From: Ptiloglossa arizonensis
Lineage: Eukaryota > Arthropoda > Insecta > Hymenoptera > Colletidae
Length of the DNA stretch: 64,000 nucleotides
Direction of reading: 5' to 3'
NCBI RefSeq assembly: GCF_051014685.1
Contig: NC_135051.1
Location: 16,201,557 to 16,265,556, forward strand
In this document: positions 24,891 to 37,539 of the stretch, in pieces
How positions within the stretch are numbered: position 1 is the first letter of the stretch
Layout of the letters: every line of letters starts with the position of its first letter
The notes under the pieces: model-generated
What the model was told of the DNA's origin: nothing
The model's database searches: none
Seen by the model: the letters and a program-made list of their open reading frames with translations, nothing else
Program-made: the position numbers and the translations under genes

Positions 24891-25822
24891 TAGAGTGATC
24901 AACGAAGAGAGTTCATGGTGTTTCGCGCAAGCTCGACTTTTTGAACCACGCCAGTGGTTGTCAGCCGTTGTCACGTATATGTGAATTTATCATTTTCTTA
25001 TGTCGACTTTGTTCGTTTGGGATTAAGCCTTAACTTTAAAGCATTCTACCGTTTTACTATATGTTCAAAGTCTTTGAGTGAAAAACAACTTAATGGTACA
25101 AAACTTGCATTTTTAATTATACAGCAGAAGAGTAAAGAAACATAGAAGCAATAATTGCATCTTAATGATAGAAAAGAATATACTAGGAGAACTCGAGTTA
25201 AATAATATTCTTAAGATCCTCGTGTGTCTTAGAAACTCGAGTCCAGGGAATTATCAACAAGTAGCCAACTTCAAAATGGTCATTTCTATTATTATTTATT
25301 TCCTTTTATTTACTTCCTTTCTTGTTTAACGCTACAAGAGACTTGACAATTTGCTATAAATTCTAAATTGTTTATATTTCTTACGATCAGATAGGTCATA
25401 AGATAAATAACAAATATCAGGAACGTAGATGTTGTGGAAAATTATGAGATAACACGAATAAAGAGCAGACTATTTCTTGGATGTAAAAAGATGATCGCGA
25501 GAGAGTGTTACCGCGTTGAGTGCAGCGGTGTCCTTGACTTTTCGTTCAGGCTTCGTTCGTACAACACTTTTTCTGAAACAATCGCTATAAATAAACCTTA
25601 ATATTTGTAGAATTCTGTATAAAATTAACGTCGTTAGGAATGCCGTGAAATAATACGTATAACGTCGAGGTATCGAGTGTATTTATTTCTTACATAGTAA
25701 TTTAAACAAACGTTCATGATAACCCAGAACGCCTCTGCGACGTTCGGCGCGAAAGGGAAGGTATGAAAAACTCGCTCGGCACTCAATGTGTTAACACTTT
25801 GCCAACCGCTTGAGTTACGCCT
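24891..25822. other. AT-rich then moderately GC sequence, no gene seen
   Basis: No recognised gene. A 19-bp inverted pair (16 matches) occurs at 25505-25523 and 25779-25797. The right copy spans TTAACACTTTGCC at 25791, reminiscent of TTAA-inserting element ends. The 137-bp array begins just after it. Confidence 0.4.
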
Positions 25823-26370
25823 GACAAAGCGCTGGATACCACGCATTTTTCGTGAATCGTACGTAACAACATGGCTGACATTAAACTTCTATCGATCCAT
25901 GGGTAAGAAGATTTATTGGTAACAAAATAAGAATAATATCTAAGATAAGATAGACGTTTGACATAGCGCTGGATACCATGAATTTTTCGTGAATCGTACG
26001 TAACAACATGGCTGACATTAAACTTCTATCGATCCATGGGTAAGAAGATTTATTGGTAACAAAATAAGAAGAATATCTAAGATAAGATAGACGTTTGACA
26101 AAGCGTTGGATACCATGAATTTTTCGTGAATCGTACGTAACAACATGGCTGACATTAAACTTCTATCGATCCATGGGTAAGAAGATTTATTGGTAACAAA
26201 ATAAGAAGAATATCTAAGATAAGATAGACGTTTGACAAAGCGTTGGATACCATGAATTTTTCGTGAATCGTACGTAACAACATGGCTGACATTAAACTTC
26301 TATCGATCCATGGGTAAGAAGATTTATTGGTAACAAAATAAGAAGAATATCTAAGTTGAGATAGAAATTA
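25823..26370. repeat. 137-bp satellite, 4 near-identical copies
   Basis: GACAAAGCG(C/T)TGGATACCA starts at 25823, 25960, 26097 and 26234, exactly 137 bp apart, with only a few differences between copies (GACATAGC; ATAATATC vs AGAATATC). It is the youngest-looking array of this size in the window. Every unit contains CGTAACAACATGGCTGAC, with ATG at 25871, 26008, 26145 and 26282, followed 33 bp later by CATGGGTAAGAAG. That gives an 11-codon frame (MADIKLLSIHG) that either stops at TAA or reads into a donor-like GG|GTAAGA. Function unknown. Confidence 0.95.
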
Positions 26371-26384
26371 AAGTTTTGTAGCGT

Positions 26385-28189
26385 TTGAATATCTACGAAC
26401 CATTCCAGTGGTTCTATTGTTACTTCGAATCATTCAATTGGTCCTATTCGGTATTATTAGTAAAATATCGATGGTGACTGGATAATTTAATTATTTCCTT
26501 CCCACGATCCGAACAAGTCAATTCTTTTTACAGTATTCAAAGTTTATTCGCAGCGTTCGAGTATCTACGAATTATTCGAGCGCTACTCCGAATCATTCAA
26601 TACCACTCGATATCATTCGTTATTATTCGTTAATAAGATATCGTAGATACATTGACTAAATAATCTCATTATTTTCTTTCCATAACTGAAAGAATCTATT
26701 CTAATTCAAATATTCAAAGTTTATTCGCAGCGTTTCGGTATCTACGAATTATTCGAGCAGTTCCATCGCTACTCCGAATCATTCGATATCATTCCTTAAT
26801 AAGATATCGTAGACACAGTGACTAAATAATCTCATTATTTCCTTCCCACGACCAAAAGTATCAATTCTAATTCAAATATTCAAAGTTTAATCACAGTGTT
26901 CGAGTATCTACGAATTATTCGAGCGGTCCCATCGTTACTCCGAATCATTCGATACCACTCAATATCATTCGTTAGTAAGATATCGTAAACACGATGACTA
27001 AATGATCTCATTATTTCCTTCCCACGACCAAAAGAATCAATTCTAATTCAAATATTCAAAGTTTATTCGCAACCTTCGAATATCTACGAACTATTCGAGC
27101 GGTCCCATCGCTACTCCGAATCATTCGATACCACTCAATATCATTCGTTAGTAAGATATCGTAAACACGATGACTAAATGATCTCATTATTTCCTTCCCA
27201 CGACCAAAAGAATCAATTCTAATTCAAATATTCAAAGTTTATTCGCAACCTTCGAATATCTACGAACTATTCGAGCGGTCCCATCGCTACTCCGAATCAT
27301 TCGATACCACTCAATATCATTCGTTAGTAAGATATCGTAAACACGATGACTAAATGATCTCATTATTTCCTTCCCACGACCAAAAGAATCAATTCTAATT
27401 CAAATATTCAAAGTTTAATCACAGTGTTCGAGTATCTACGAATTATTCGAGCGGTCCCATCGCTACTCCGAATCATTCGATACCACTCAATATCATTCGT
27501 TAGTAAGATATCGTAAACACGATGTCTAAATAATCTCATTATTTCCTTCCCACGACCAAAAGTATCAATTCTAATTCAAATATTCAAAGTTTAATCACAG
27601 CGTTCGAGTATCTACGAATTATTCGAGCGGTCCCATCGCTACTCCGAATCATTCGATACCACTCAATATAATATCATTCGTTAGTAAGATATCGTAAACA
27701 CGATGACTAAATAATCTCATTATTTCCTTCCCACGACCAAAAGAATCAATTCTAATTCAAATATTCAAAGTTTATTCGCAACCTTCGAATATCTACGAAC
27801 TATTCGAGCGGTCCCATCGCTACTCCGAATCATTCGATACCACTCAATATCATTCGTTAGTAAGATATCGTAAACACGATGACTAAATGATCTCATTATT
27901 TCCTTCCCACGACCAAAAGAATCAATTCTAATTCAAATATTCAAAGTATAATCGCAACCTTCGAATATCTACGAATTATTCGAGCGGTCCCATCGCTACT
28001 CCGAATCATTCGATACCACTCAATATCATTCGTTAGTAAGATATCGTAAACACGATGACTAAATAATCTCATTATTTCCTTCCAACAACCAAAAGAATCA
28101 ATTCTGATTAAAATATTCAAAGTTTATTCGCAACCTTCGAATATCTACGAACTATTCGAGCGGTCCCACAGCTACTCAAAATGATTCGA
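26385..28189. repeat. About 177-bp satellite, about 10 copies
   Basis: ATTCAAAGTTTATTCGCA-type landmarks recur at about 26538, 26717, 26880, 27057, 27234, 27411, 27588, 27765, 27940 and 28115. Units share TCGAATATCTACGAACTATT, GAGCGGTCCCATCGCTACTC, CGATACCACTCAATATCATT, AAGATATCGTAAACACGATG and CTCATTATTTCCTTCCCACG. Internal copies (about 26900-28050) are nearly identical; the outer left copies are more diverged, a pattern typical of unequal exchange. It follows the 137-bp satellite directly and ends at a GC island. Confidence 0.95.
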
Positions 28190-28760
28190 TACGTGTTCGT
28201 TGCTTAGAGACGGTCGTTGCCGTAGCCTGTCTCTCGCCTAATGCCTCCATAGCGATCCCATGCGACTGTCGGTCGCGGCCCAACGGTCTCCTCTTCGGCG
28301 CTGCTTTTCCTCCTCCCTCGTCCCTTCCGGCGTGCCAGGCGTTCGTCCATCCGTCCGTCCGTCCGTCCGTCCGTCCGTCCGTCCGTCCGTCCGTCTGCCT
28401 CAGATTCAGTCGCTGAACAGTGAATCACGTCCATTGACTGGACGCCAGCCAGATGGACTGGGCCCGACCATATACAGACTAGATTCACTCGCGTAGCATC
28501 GGTCGCGCGAGAAGTCGATGCTCTCTCTTGAAAAAGGAGGAGGATGCCCGGTGGCTATATAGCCGCTTCCTGTCTCTGTGGAAGCTATGCCATTTGCGAG
28601 GCATAATGGGCCGTCGATCGTCCGGACGCCGGTCATACAGGTGTTCGATCATACGGATCCGTGTTCGAATTCCTTTTCGGGTTAGACTTAATGACCGTTG
28701 GAGTCGGGATTCGTTTTCGCGGCGTTAATGATGTCATGCAGCGGCATTTATTGCCCCGTA
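28190..28760. other. GC/CpG-rich island with a GTCC microsatellite and TATA-like palindrome
   Basis: CpG-rich unique DNA with (GTCC)n at 28345-28395, a perfect 12-bp palindrome GGCTATATAGCC at 28553-28564 that includes a TATA-like core, and a small hairpin (ATGCC...GGCAT) at about 28586-28605. Frames on both strands through the microsatellite are low complexity. Possible promoter; no splice donor or coding exon was assigned. Confidence 0.4.
28345..28395. repeat. (GTCC)n microsatellite, about 12 units
   Basis: Near-perfect tetranucleotide run. Confidence 0.95.
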
Positions 28761-29940
28761 GGACGTTCCGATGGTTTCTTTTCAAATTCCGAAGATCGAA
28801 ACAACCGATCCTACGCGGAGCGAAAATAAATTTCGGGAAAATTTCTCGTTTATTTCCACTAAATCGTAAACATTTTTATACCATTCTTTATTTCGTCCCG
28901 GGAGAAGAAATTGTAATGTGTTCGGTTCCGCTGGTGGAGTCCTCGGCAAGGTTATTCTAGCAAATCTTGCCTCGTGACTATTCCATGAAAACAGTCATAT
29001 ATTTGTGAGACGTGTCTTTTGTATTTATAGAATACCCGAGTTTCTGGGTTTCACGAGGGGAAGTACATTAAAAATTCAAAGAAACATTCGAGATTTATAT
29101 TTTCGAAAGATAAGTCTTTCGAAAGACTTTGTTCGTCTACTTTGTCTTTTATATCTTGAAATTCTGTTAATCGGAGATTCGCAATCCATGAGAAATTCTT
29201 TCTTCTGTGAATCGATAGATCGATTGAAAAGAAGAGTTTGTTAAGTATCGTGCATAAAAATTATTCTTAAAAATTAGACAATGATTTCAATAATACAGCA
29301 CGTCTCAGGCAAGGTTTGCTAGGTCAGCCTTACAGTCGAGTTCTCCAGTAAAACCTGAACCGAAATACCAACTTGTTGTTTCAATATTTCTTTGAATTTT
29401 TGTTCCAAATGTGTGACGAATCATTTTCATGTACGTTTCTCGTACTTTGATTAAAAATTTCCCTTAAATTTGTAATTTTAGAATTGACTATTTGTCGAAG
29501 ACAATTTAGTTTGCACCCAGCAGTTTCCTTTACTGGTCATTAAATAAAGTTGAACATTCCCTCTTATAGCCACCAGATGTTTGCTATTAAGATCTTTCAC
29601 ATTGCTGAGTTTGGTCTAAGAGACTGTTTCCAGCTAATAGGCGCGTCTATGGCTGGATCTGCTGGAATAGGCTTGCTGAAGAGTCCACCAGCAAATCTGG
29701 GACGATACGTGATCATTTTTGCTCTTAAGAAAATACACGTTCTATACTTGAAATTGTTCCTTCGTCCTTGGTACTGATGGAACAGTGATCCTTTAATTGT
29801 TTTAGACAGTATATTTTATCATTTGTGTTAACGAGTCTTCTATTTTCTCACTTTAAGCAGTTTATGTCTTTTTAATTCAATATGGTAACAAAATTACCGA
29901 TTAATTGAACAATTTGGAGATTTTTGAAGAGTCGATAGAG
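28761..29940. other. AT-rich sequence, no gene seen
   Basis: Unique DNA with short overlapping open frames. The 29550-29777 frame (75 codons) is unrecognised. No arrays or RNA genes noticed. Confidence 0.4.
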
Positions 29941-29941
29941 A

Positions 29942-30131
29942 CACAATTTTGATAAGATAATAAATTTATGGTAGTGTTCGTGTAACTTGCAACTTCTAAA
30001 CATATAGATTGATATATCATAAGTAGTAGAATTCTTAATATTAATCTACTAAATAAATTTTGATACAATAATAATTTCATGGCAGTTTTCATACAATTTA
30101 CAGCTTCTAGTACAGATTGATATATCACAGG
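29942..30131. repeat. Two-copy tandem repeat, about 113-bp unit
   Basis: AATTTTGATA(A/C)(G/A)ATAATAA with ATGG(T/C)AGT, C(A/T)TCTA and AGATTGATATATCA occurs at 29942-30023 and again at 30055-30131, with about one quarter of sites different. Confidence 0.65.
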
Positions 30132-31464
30132 TATGAACATTCTTAATTTTGATGAACCAATTACGACAAAATGTTGTTTATAAATATTATTGTATAATAA
30201 TACAGAAGTAATTGCAACTCTGTTTCAATTTCCCTTTCAATTTTATACAAAGAATAAACTCAAGGAACGATAAGTCTAGTTAATCGTAAATTATTTGAAT
30301 TATTATTTCCACTCCGACAATTTAACACCCATTCTTCTGTTTGGAAAATTAAAATCAGACCCGATCTACGATTTTGCACCACGAATGTGTATCGTATATA
30401 AAACGCTTAGGTAAAATTTTTCGAACGAATGGCAAACGTTTTATAATTCCAATGACAGTTCCATCGTAAACCGAAGTATGCAACTCGCTTATACGGAACG
30501 AGACTGGCGACCGACAACAAAAGGTGAAATAAATTCCGGGCAGCGGAACGATCTTCCACTCGCGCGAATATCGTTTTCTTCCGTTCGCGAGTAAACAGCA
30601 ACAAGGTCCGAGAAACATCAGAGACACCTCTTATTTTACGATCGACGTCTCGGCGTGTAACACTTTCTCCTCTTTCTAAGAACCGAACGATAAAAGAAGA
30701 GTGCGCTGCACGAATAGCAGCGAGGGCAGGAATAATTGGAGAATCAAGCGAGCAGCGAAGATACAACGTCGTGAAGGGTACGATCGTTCGTGTAATTCGA
30801 ACCTTACGTCCTGCGAGATGCTCGTGGCACTGATCGATGCACCGTGATATACAGGGTGCGGCGAAAATTGCGGTGCAATCGGGAACAGGGTGATTCCCCT
30901 AAGAGGGCCGAATTGCAATTTTAGAAATAATTCTCTACTCGGAGCTTCGAATTTTCGGACGAAATATTTTCAACGACGATGATTTTTTATCGATGAGACA
31001 GACAGTTCGAAGAGATAGGTGATAACTGAAGAAATTTTGTTTGCAGAGGTAGGTTAATGTTTCGTTTGTAATTTTCTTATTGGAAAATTTAACGTTCGCT
31101 AGGAAATCGAGGAAAGATGATAGAAATACGAATCTTCAACATTTTATAGATTTGTGTATTTATAGATTTGTGGTGTTGACATTGGAGAAGTTTTTTTTTA
31201 AATAAATTTACTGGGTTATCGAAATCGTGCAAGAGGATGGGTACACGGATGTTTTACTCTACGTAACACAATTTACTCAAGGATGCATAATTTTCCATTT
31301 GCAAAAATTGTAAAATTGTTAAGTTATTAGTAAATTTGTGTAGAAATTTTAAAGAAAATTCAAGATATATGTATCTATAAGAAAGATTGCTAAAGATGAC
31401 CGATATTTCGGAGCACTAAGTATGCACTTTAAACGAAAATGGATCAAGTCTTGCGAAATGAGAT
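30132..31464. other. Unique sequence, no confirmed gene
   Basis: A moderately GC-rich patch lies at 30360-30930 with TACAGGGTG at 30850-30858. Minus-strand frames of 80-119 codons there overlap each other and are unrecognised. The remainder is AT-rich. Confidence 0.4.
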
Positions 31465-33010
31465 GTGATGGATTCTATATTTGTGAAACTATGCTTCGCG
31501 AACTTGTACCTTCATCGTATATTGTTAAAAAGTAGCCTGAACGAAAATACACTCGATACAATAAATTCTGTACCTCTGGAACTGTATTTCCTACTCTTCC
31601 ATTGTACATTGTTAAAAAATAATCTAAACAAAAATACACAAAGTCCAAGGGGACTCGATACAATAGACTATACTTCTGGAACTGTATTTTACGAAACGAC
31701 TCGATGCAACAAACTCTGTACTTCAAGAACCTATACACCCTATACTTGCATCGTACATTGTCAAAAAAAAGTTTCAACAATGTATTTTACGAAACGACTC
31801 AATGCAACAAACTCTGTACTTCAAGAACCTATACATATATCGTACATTGTCAAAAAAAAAAATCTAAACAAAAATACACAAAGTCCAAGGGAACGACTCG
31901 ATACAATAGACTCTATACTTCTGGAAATGTATTTCGTGAAACTCATACGAAGATACACTCTATACTTCTGAAACTATATTCTTCGAAACGACTCGATGCA
32001 ACAAACTCTGTACTTCAAGAACCTATACATTCTATACTCCTATCGTGCATCGTTAAAAAAAACATCTAAACAAAAATATACACAAAGTCCAAGGGAACGA
32101 CTCGATACAATAGACTCTATACTTCTGGAACTGTACTTCGCGAAACTCATACGAAGATACACTCTATACTTCTGGAACTATATTTTACGAAACGACTCGA
32201 TGCAACAAACTCTGTACTTCAAGAACCCATACATCCTATACTTCCATCGTACATTGTCAAAAAAGAACATCTAAACAAAAATACACAAAGTCCAAGGGAA
32301 CGATTCGATACAATAGACTCTATACTTCTGGAACTGTACTTCGCGAAACTCATACGAAGATACACTCTATACTTCTGGAACTATATTTTTCGAAACGACT
32401 CGATGCAACAAACTCTGTATTTCAAGAACCTATACATCCTATACTTCCATCGTACATTGTCAAAAAAAAACATCTAAACAAAAATATACACAAAGTCCAA
32501 GGGAACGACTCGATACAATAGACTCTATACTTCTGGAAATGTATTTCGTGAAACTCATACGAAGATACACTCTATACTTCTGAAACTATATTCTTCGAAA
32601 CGACTCGATGCAACAAACTCTGTACTTCAAGAACCTATACATTCTATACTCCTATCGTACATCGTTAAAAAAAACATCTAAACAAAAATACACACAAAGT
32701 CCAAAGAAACGACTCGATACAATAGACTCTATACTTTTGGAACTGTACTTCGCGAAACTCATACGAAGATACACTCTATACTTCTGGAACTATATTTTTC
32801 GAAACGACTCGATGCAACAAACTCTGTACTTCAAGAACCCATACATCCTACACTTCCCTCGTACATCGTTAAAAAAAACATCCAAACAAAAATACACACA
32901 AAGTCCAAAGAAACGACTCGATACAATAAACTCTATACTTCTGGAACTGTACTTCGCGAAACGACCGGATACCATAAACTCAGTACTTCTGGAACTGTAC
33001 TTCCTACAAT
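31465..33010. repeat. Tandem array, about 205-bp unit, about 7 copies
   Basis: ACTCGATGCAACAAACTCTG recurs at about 31700, 31992, 32197, 32399, 32606 and 32808, with a shortened copy near 31797, giving a period of 202-207 bp once regular. Units share GATACAATAGACTCTATACT, CATACGAAGATACACTCTAT, TTCAAGAACC(T/C)ATACAT, TCGTACAT(T/C)GT(C/T)AAAAA and AAATACACAAAGTCCAAG. The left end is irregular and more diverged. The array ends exactly where a GC-rich island begins. Frames of 121-198 codons along it are by-products. Confidence 0.95.
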
Positions 33011-33795
33011 CCCATCGTTCATCGTCGAAAGAAAGCTTCTGCGACGATCTCGTTGTAGCGTCCCGTCCGGTAATTCGCAGCGCTACCGAACGACAAACAA
33101 ACAGGATTAAGTTCGTTGCACCGGTACTCGATCTACCCGAAGAAGAGCGAAGCGAGAGAGAGAGACGTTACGGATTTCCTCGTGTCCGAGTAGTTGAAAC
33201 CTAACTGGCTTCATTGAAGCGTATCAGAATCGCGTGCCGTAAAAGCGGGGATGCACAAAGGAAAAGAGATTGCCAGAACGAGGCTAGGCCGCTGCATCCG
33301 GTCGCACAGCTGACCTTGACTTGTTCGTTCTATTCTTCGTTCGATCGACAGTGACCACCGAACGCATATCTAGATACCCGCCACCTGTCGTGATTCTATC
33401 GAGCCCGGAGAATCGACCACAACCGCGGACGATCTATTCCCTTCAGTTTCCTCCCCTTCGCCTCCCTTTTTATCCATTCGGGTCCAGACGAGGAACATGC
33501 ACTCGCCTCGTTGGACGTTTCCGTCGCTGACGTTCGTGGCGGTAAATTTTTCACGCCATCGAGCGGATAAATCGATACTCGGGGAGGGGGCCAGTTTCTT
33601 CTGTTGGCGTTATCGGGGGGTACATCGATTTGTTACGACACGAACCTGCCCCATTCATTAGTCCTCGTAGTACGGGCTCCGATCTCGGTTATTTCCTCAT
33701 TCATGACCGTTCTCAACACGTTGGATGCAATTTTTAACCCCTCGGTGCATCTTCGTAATTGATCTTGGGCGCTTTGGGAATTGAACCGAATCGAA
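33011..33795. other. GC/CpG-rich island, no confirmed gene
   Basis: CpG-rich unique sequence with a short GA tract at about 33155-33165, bordered on both sides by unrelated tandem arrays. Small frames only (69 codons at 33321-33530). Possible regulatory or leader DNA. Confidence 0.4.
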
Positions 33796-34790
33796 CTAGT
33801 TATTTAGAAGTAGGTTGTAATAAATGTAAGTGGAACTGCATAGATCAAATTGACATCTAGAAAAATATTATAATGTTTGAATAAATTTGACCTTCTAATT
33901 AGTGATTTATTACGAGTTTGGAATTATTTAATATTTGCGTACTATGTTTATACATAGTATAAATAATTCTTTTATGTGTGTAACAAATCATAATTGATTT
34001 TGGATACTTTAGGAATTAAACTGAATCGAACTAGTTATTTAGAACTAGGTTGGAATAAATGTAAATTTAGATTTATTGTATTGTTGAAATAATTGGAAGT
34101 GGAACTGTATAGATCAAATTGACCTCTAGAAAAATATTATAATGTTTGAGTAAATTTGACCTCCCAATTAGTGATTTATCACGAGTATGGAATGAGGAAT
34201 TATTTAATATTTGCATACTATGTTTATACATGGTATAAATAATTCTTTTATGGGTGTAACAAATCATAATTGACTTTGAATCAAACTAGTTATTTAGAAC
34301 TAGGTTGTAATAAATATAAATTAATATTTATGGCATTGTTGAAATAATTGGAAATGGAACTGCATAGATAAAATTTACCTCTGGAAAAATATTATAACGT
34401 TTGAGTAAATTTGACCTCCCAATTAGTGATTTATCACGAGTATGGAATGAGGAATTATTTAATATTTGCATACTATGTTTATACATGGTATAAATAATTC
34501 TTTTATGGGTGTAACAAATCATAATTGACTTTGAATCAAACTAGTTATTTAGAACTACGTTGTAATAAATATAAATTAAGATTTATTGTATTGTTGAAAT
34601 AGTCCTTGCAGAAATCAAATTGACCAGTGTTGGAAAACTATAATGTTTGAATAAATTTGACCTCAATTCGGAACGAGGAATTATTTAATATTTGCATATT
34701 ATGTCCACATACATTACAAATAATTCTTTTATCAATGTAAAAAATCACAATTGATTTTGGATGCTTTACAAGTGTAACCGAAAGTAGTAG
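33796..34790. repeat. Tandem array, about 232-255-bp unit, about 4 copies
   Basis: CTAGTTATTTAGAA(G/C)TA recurs at 33799, 34031, 34286 and 34541. Copies two and three are nearly identical over 255 bp, which makes two 64-codon minus-strand frames at 34073-34267 and 34328-34522 look like paralogues; they are repeat by-products. Units share AAATTGACCTCTAGAAAAAT, GACCTCCCAATTAGTGATTT and GTATAAATAATTCTTTTATG. The fourth copy is degraded. Confidence 0.95.
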
Positions 34791-36644
34791 TATTCCAGAA
34801 TTAGATTCCAATAGATATAAACTGAAGTTTATTTATACATTTTATGTAAACGATTGCCGAATGTTCTTCGAGCGTATGATTTTTACATACGGAATAAACT
34901 GTTACGTTCAATCTGTAAAATTTCGATGTTTGTTTTCCTTGCTTAAGGTACGACCATCGTTACAGAGTTCAGAATTTCTATTATCGCGTTAAAGACAACT
35001 ATCACATCCACGTTTTGTATATTTCATTTCTTATGATCGCGTACCGACACGTGTGTTTAATAAAATTTGAATTTCGATAAAGGAATCTACTCTCGAATTA
35101 TCGTTTTAAACTTCGCGTTTTATTAAATGCAGGATTTCGGTGTTTGCCCAATTTCTGCGTAAAACGTATTACGTAATCGAGAAATCTAGCGTGAACTAAA
35201 AAGAGGAGCGCGTCTAGACGGTAGAACGTAAAGGAAGGATTGTTTGCTTTTTCAGTGACGCATTCTTTCCGAAGAATGCAGGAGAGTACGAGAAGGAAGA
35301 GCGCACGAGCGGAGAAAAAAAGCAAGAACGAGGGAAACAGAATCGTTTTGAGATCTCTTGAGTTTCGCAATAAAAGACAAATCGATTTCAGAGAACTTTG
35401 GTTCGGCTCGCAAGAATTTCATTGCACGGTGCATTAAAATAATGGGTTCGTTCAACTGTTTACGTACCGGGCAACTTTGTTGCAACGTTTCGGAGTTTAT
35501 CTCGCGTTTATTTACGTCGTCTTTTGGATTCACTTTCGTGCCGAAAGGAAAGTGACTTTGATTCACTTTTTTCTTGCAACGAAAATATTTTCGACAGTAA
35601 TTATCGGCTTGTTACGGACGATGTATTACGTTGTTCCGGAGAAACCTAATTAAAGTTGCACGGATCGACTCACAGATGAATATTATATGGTGTTCGTAAG
35701 TCACGATTTATTGTAATGTATTTTCTTATACAGAGTTCGTTCGTTATGTATGAAATATAGAAACGATCGTTGAACTTTTCTGGTATTCAGTTCTGCAGAA
35801 TGTCATTGATATTTTGTAATCACTGTATTTTGTAACATTATATGTACATTTTTAGGTTTGTCAATAAGCAGTCGTGGCACTTTTTGTGCTTGAAAACCAC
35901 ATATTTTATTTATAGCTTTCTAGTATTTATCGACGATAGGTTTGCACAAGCCCGTGTATAGATTAAATATTTGTATGTAATATTCATGCAATTAGGTAGG
36001 TTTCTTGAATATATTATACTTCGTATGGTACAGTTTTTAATGCATTTTAATATATAATTTCCTAATTTCAGTTTGGTATTTTTCATGATTTTTCTTAGGA
36101 TTATATATAGGTTCTGAAGAGTAAAACATCTCAAGAATTTTTAAATAAAATGAAAACTTATCGATTTCAAGAAAAGTTAACACTCGTAAAATTAATAATA
36201 TTTCGATACTATTTAAGAAAATGTATCATAAAATAGAGATTAATGTCGAACTGAAATAAAGACAATATTAATACAAGTTCGTAAATTTGTATTGTGATTA
36301 AGAGAAAAACACTTGTTACCTAACAAAATAAGTAGGTAATATATATTTCGATACAGTTTACGATTCCTAGTTCGAAAAACTATTCTGTATATGATATATG
36401 GTAGTAATTTTTAACCAATGCTTAAATTATTTAAGTCTAAAATTTACAGATGAAATTTGTCTGAAATTAGTTTAATTTGTTTCCATTCTCAATAAAACAT
36501 AAAAGTGACATCAAGTCCAGCATAGTATGCAAAGTACATATTACTCGGTACTCAAATTTCGCGTATAAAATTTCCATAAAAATATAGCTTGCGATACGTT
36601 ATTCTCGGTTTTGAATCCCATTTCTAAGAAATCAAATTTTCTCT
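34791..36644. other. Unique AT-rich sequence, no confirmed gene
   Basis: 35090-35570 is less AT-rich and has overlapping frames of 65-104 codons on both strands with no recognised domain. The rest is AT-rich with nothing identified. Confidence 0.4.
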
Positions 36645-37490
36645 GGAATTCTCAAAAAAAACCAGCCTCGATATAAAAACGAAAATACAATAATTCCCAT
36701 GCTACTAAGTTCCCAATTCTCACGTACAAAATTTCCATTGAAAATAATTTCCAATACTTGGCTTTAAATCTTACACGTAAATAATTACACTTTCGGAGCC
36801 ATTCTAAAAAAATCCACCCACGATATAAAATAAAAGTAACACTAAAATCGATACAATTCCCATGTTCGATTCCCAAATATATAAAATCAAAAAACTGAAA
36901 AAGAAAACTCCCCCCTTATATGATTCTCAAATAGCTAAACTCCAAAAAATAAAAGAAAGAAACTCTCTCCCAATATGATTCTCAAATATCTAAAATCCAA
37001 AAACTAAAAGAAAAAAACTTCCTCCCTGTATGATTCTCAAGTATCTAAAATCGAAAAAGTAAAAGAAAAAATACTGCTTATTTAATTTCCAAATATCTAA
37101 AATCCAAAAACTAAGAAACAAAACTCCCTCCCTATATGATTCTCAAGTATCTAAAATCGAAAAACTAAAAGAAAAATACACTCCCTCCCTATATGATTCT
37201 CAAATATCTAAAGTCGAAAAACTAAGAACAAAAAAACACTCCCTCCCTATATGATTCTCAAGTATCTAAAATCCAAAAACTAAAAGAAAAATACACTCCC
37301 TCCCTATATGATTCTCAAATATCTAAAATCGAAAAACTAAGAACAAAAAAACACTCCTTTCCTATATGATTCTCAAGTATCTAAAATCCAAAAACTAAAA
37401 CAAAAGATCTCCCTCCCTATATGCTTCTCAAATACCTAAAATTCAAAAACTGAAAAAAAGGAAAAACTCCCTCCTCCCCCTCCAAAATAA
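36645..37490. repeat. Tandem array, about 60-bp unit, about 10 copies plus older diverged copies
   Basis: From about 36900 the unit CTCCCTCCCTATATGATTCT + CAA(G/A)TATCTAAAATC(C/G)AAAAACTAA repeats every 58-62 bp. Upstream (36645-36900) there are longer, diverged relatives with ATTCCCATG, TTCCCAATTCTCACG and CGATATAAAA spaced about 115-170 bp. The array ends at the GC-rich promoter-like island from about 37540. Confidence 0.9.
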
Positions 37491-37539
37491 AAAAAAAAAG
37501 AAGAAAAAGAAAACCCCTCTTCCCGGGGACTTAACACAC

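Noticed and set aside
28930..29330. Inverted match between CTAGCAAATCTTGCCTCGTGAC and a segment near 29300
   Set aside because: Only about 22 bp with mismatches and no extension; compatible with chance.
32608..33204. 198-codon + strand frame
   Set aside because: It follows the 205-bp tandem array and its product is the translated repeat; the tail enters a GC island with no recognisable domain.
34073..34522. Two similar 64-codon minus-strand frames resembling paralogous small genes
   Set aside because: They are the same segment of two near-identical 255-bp repeat units.
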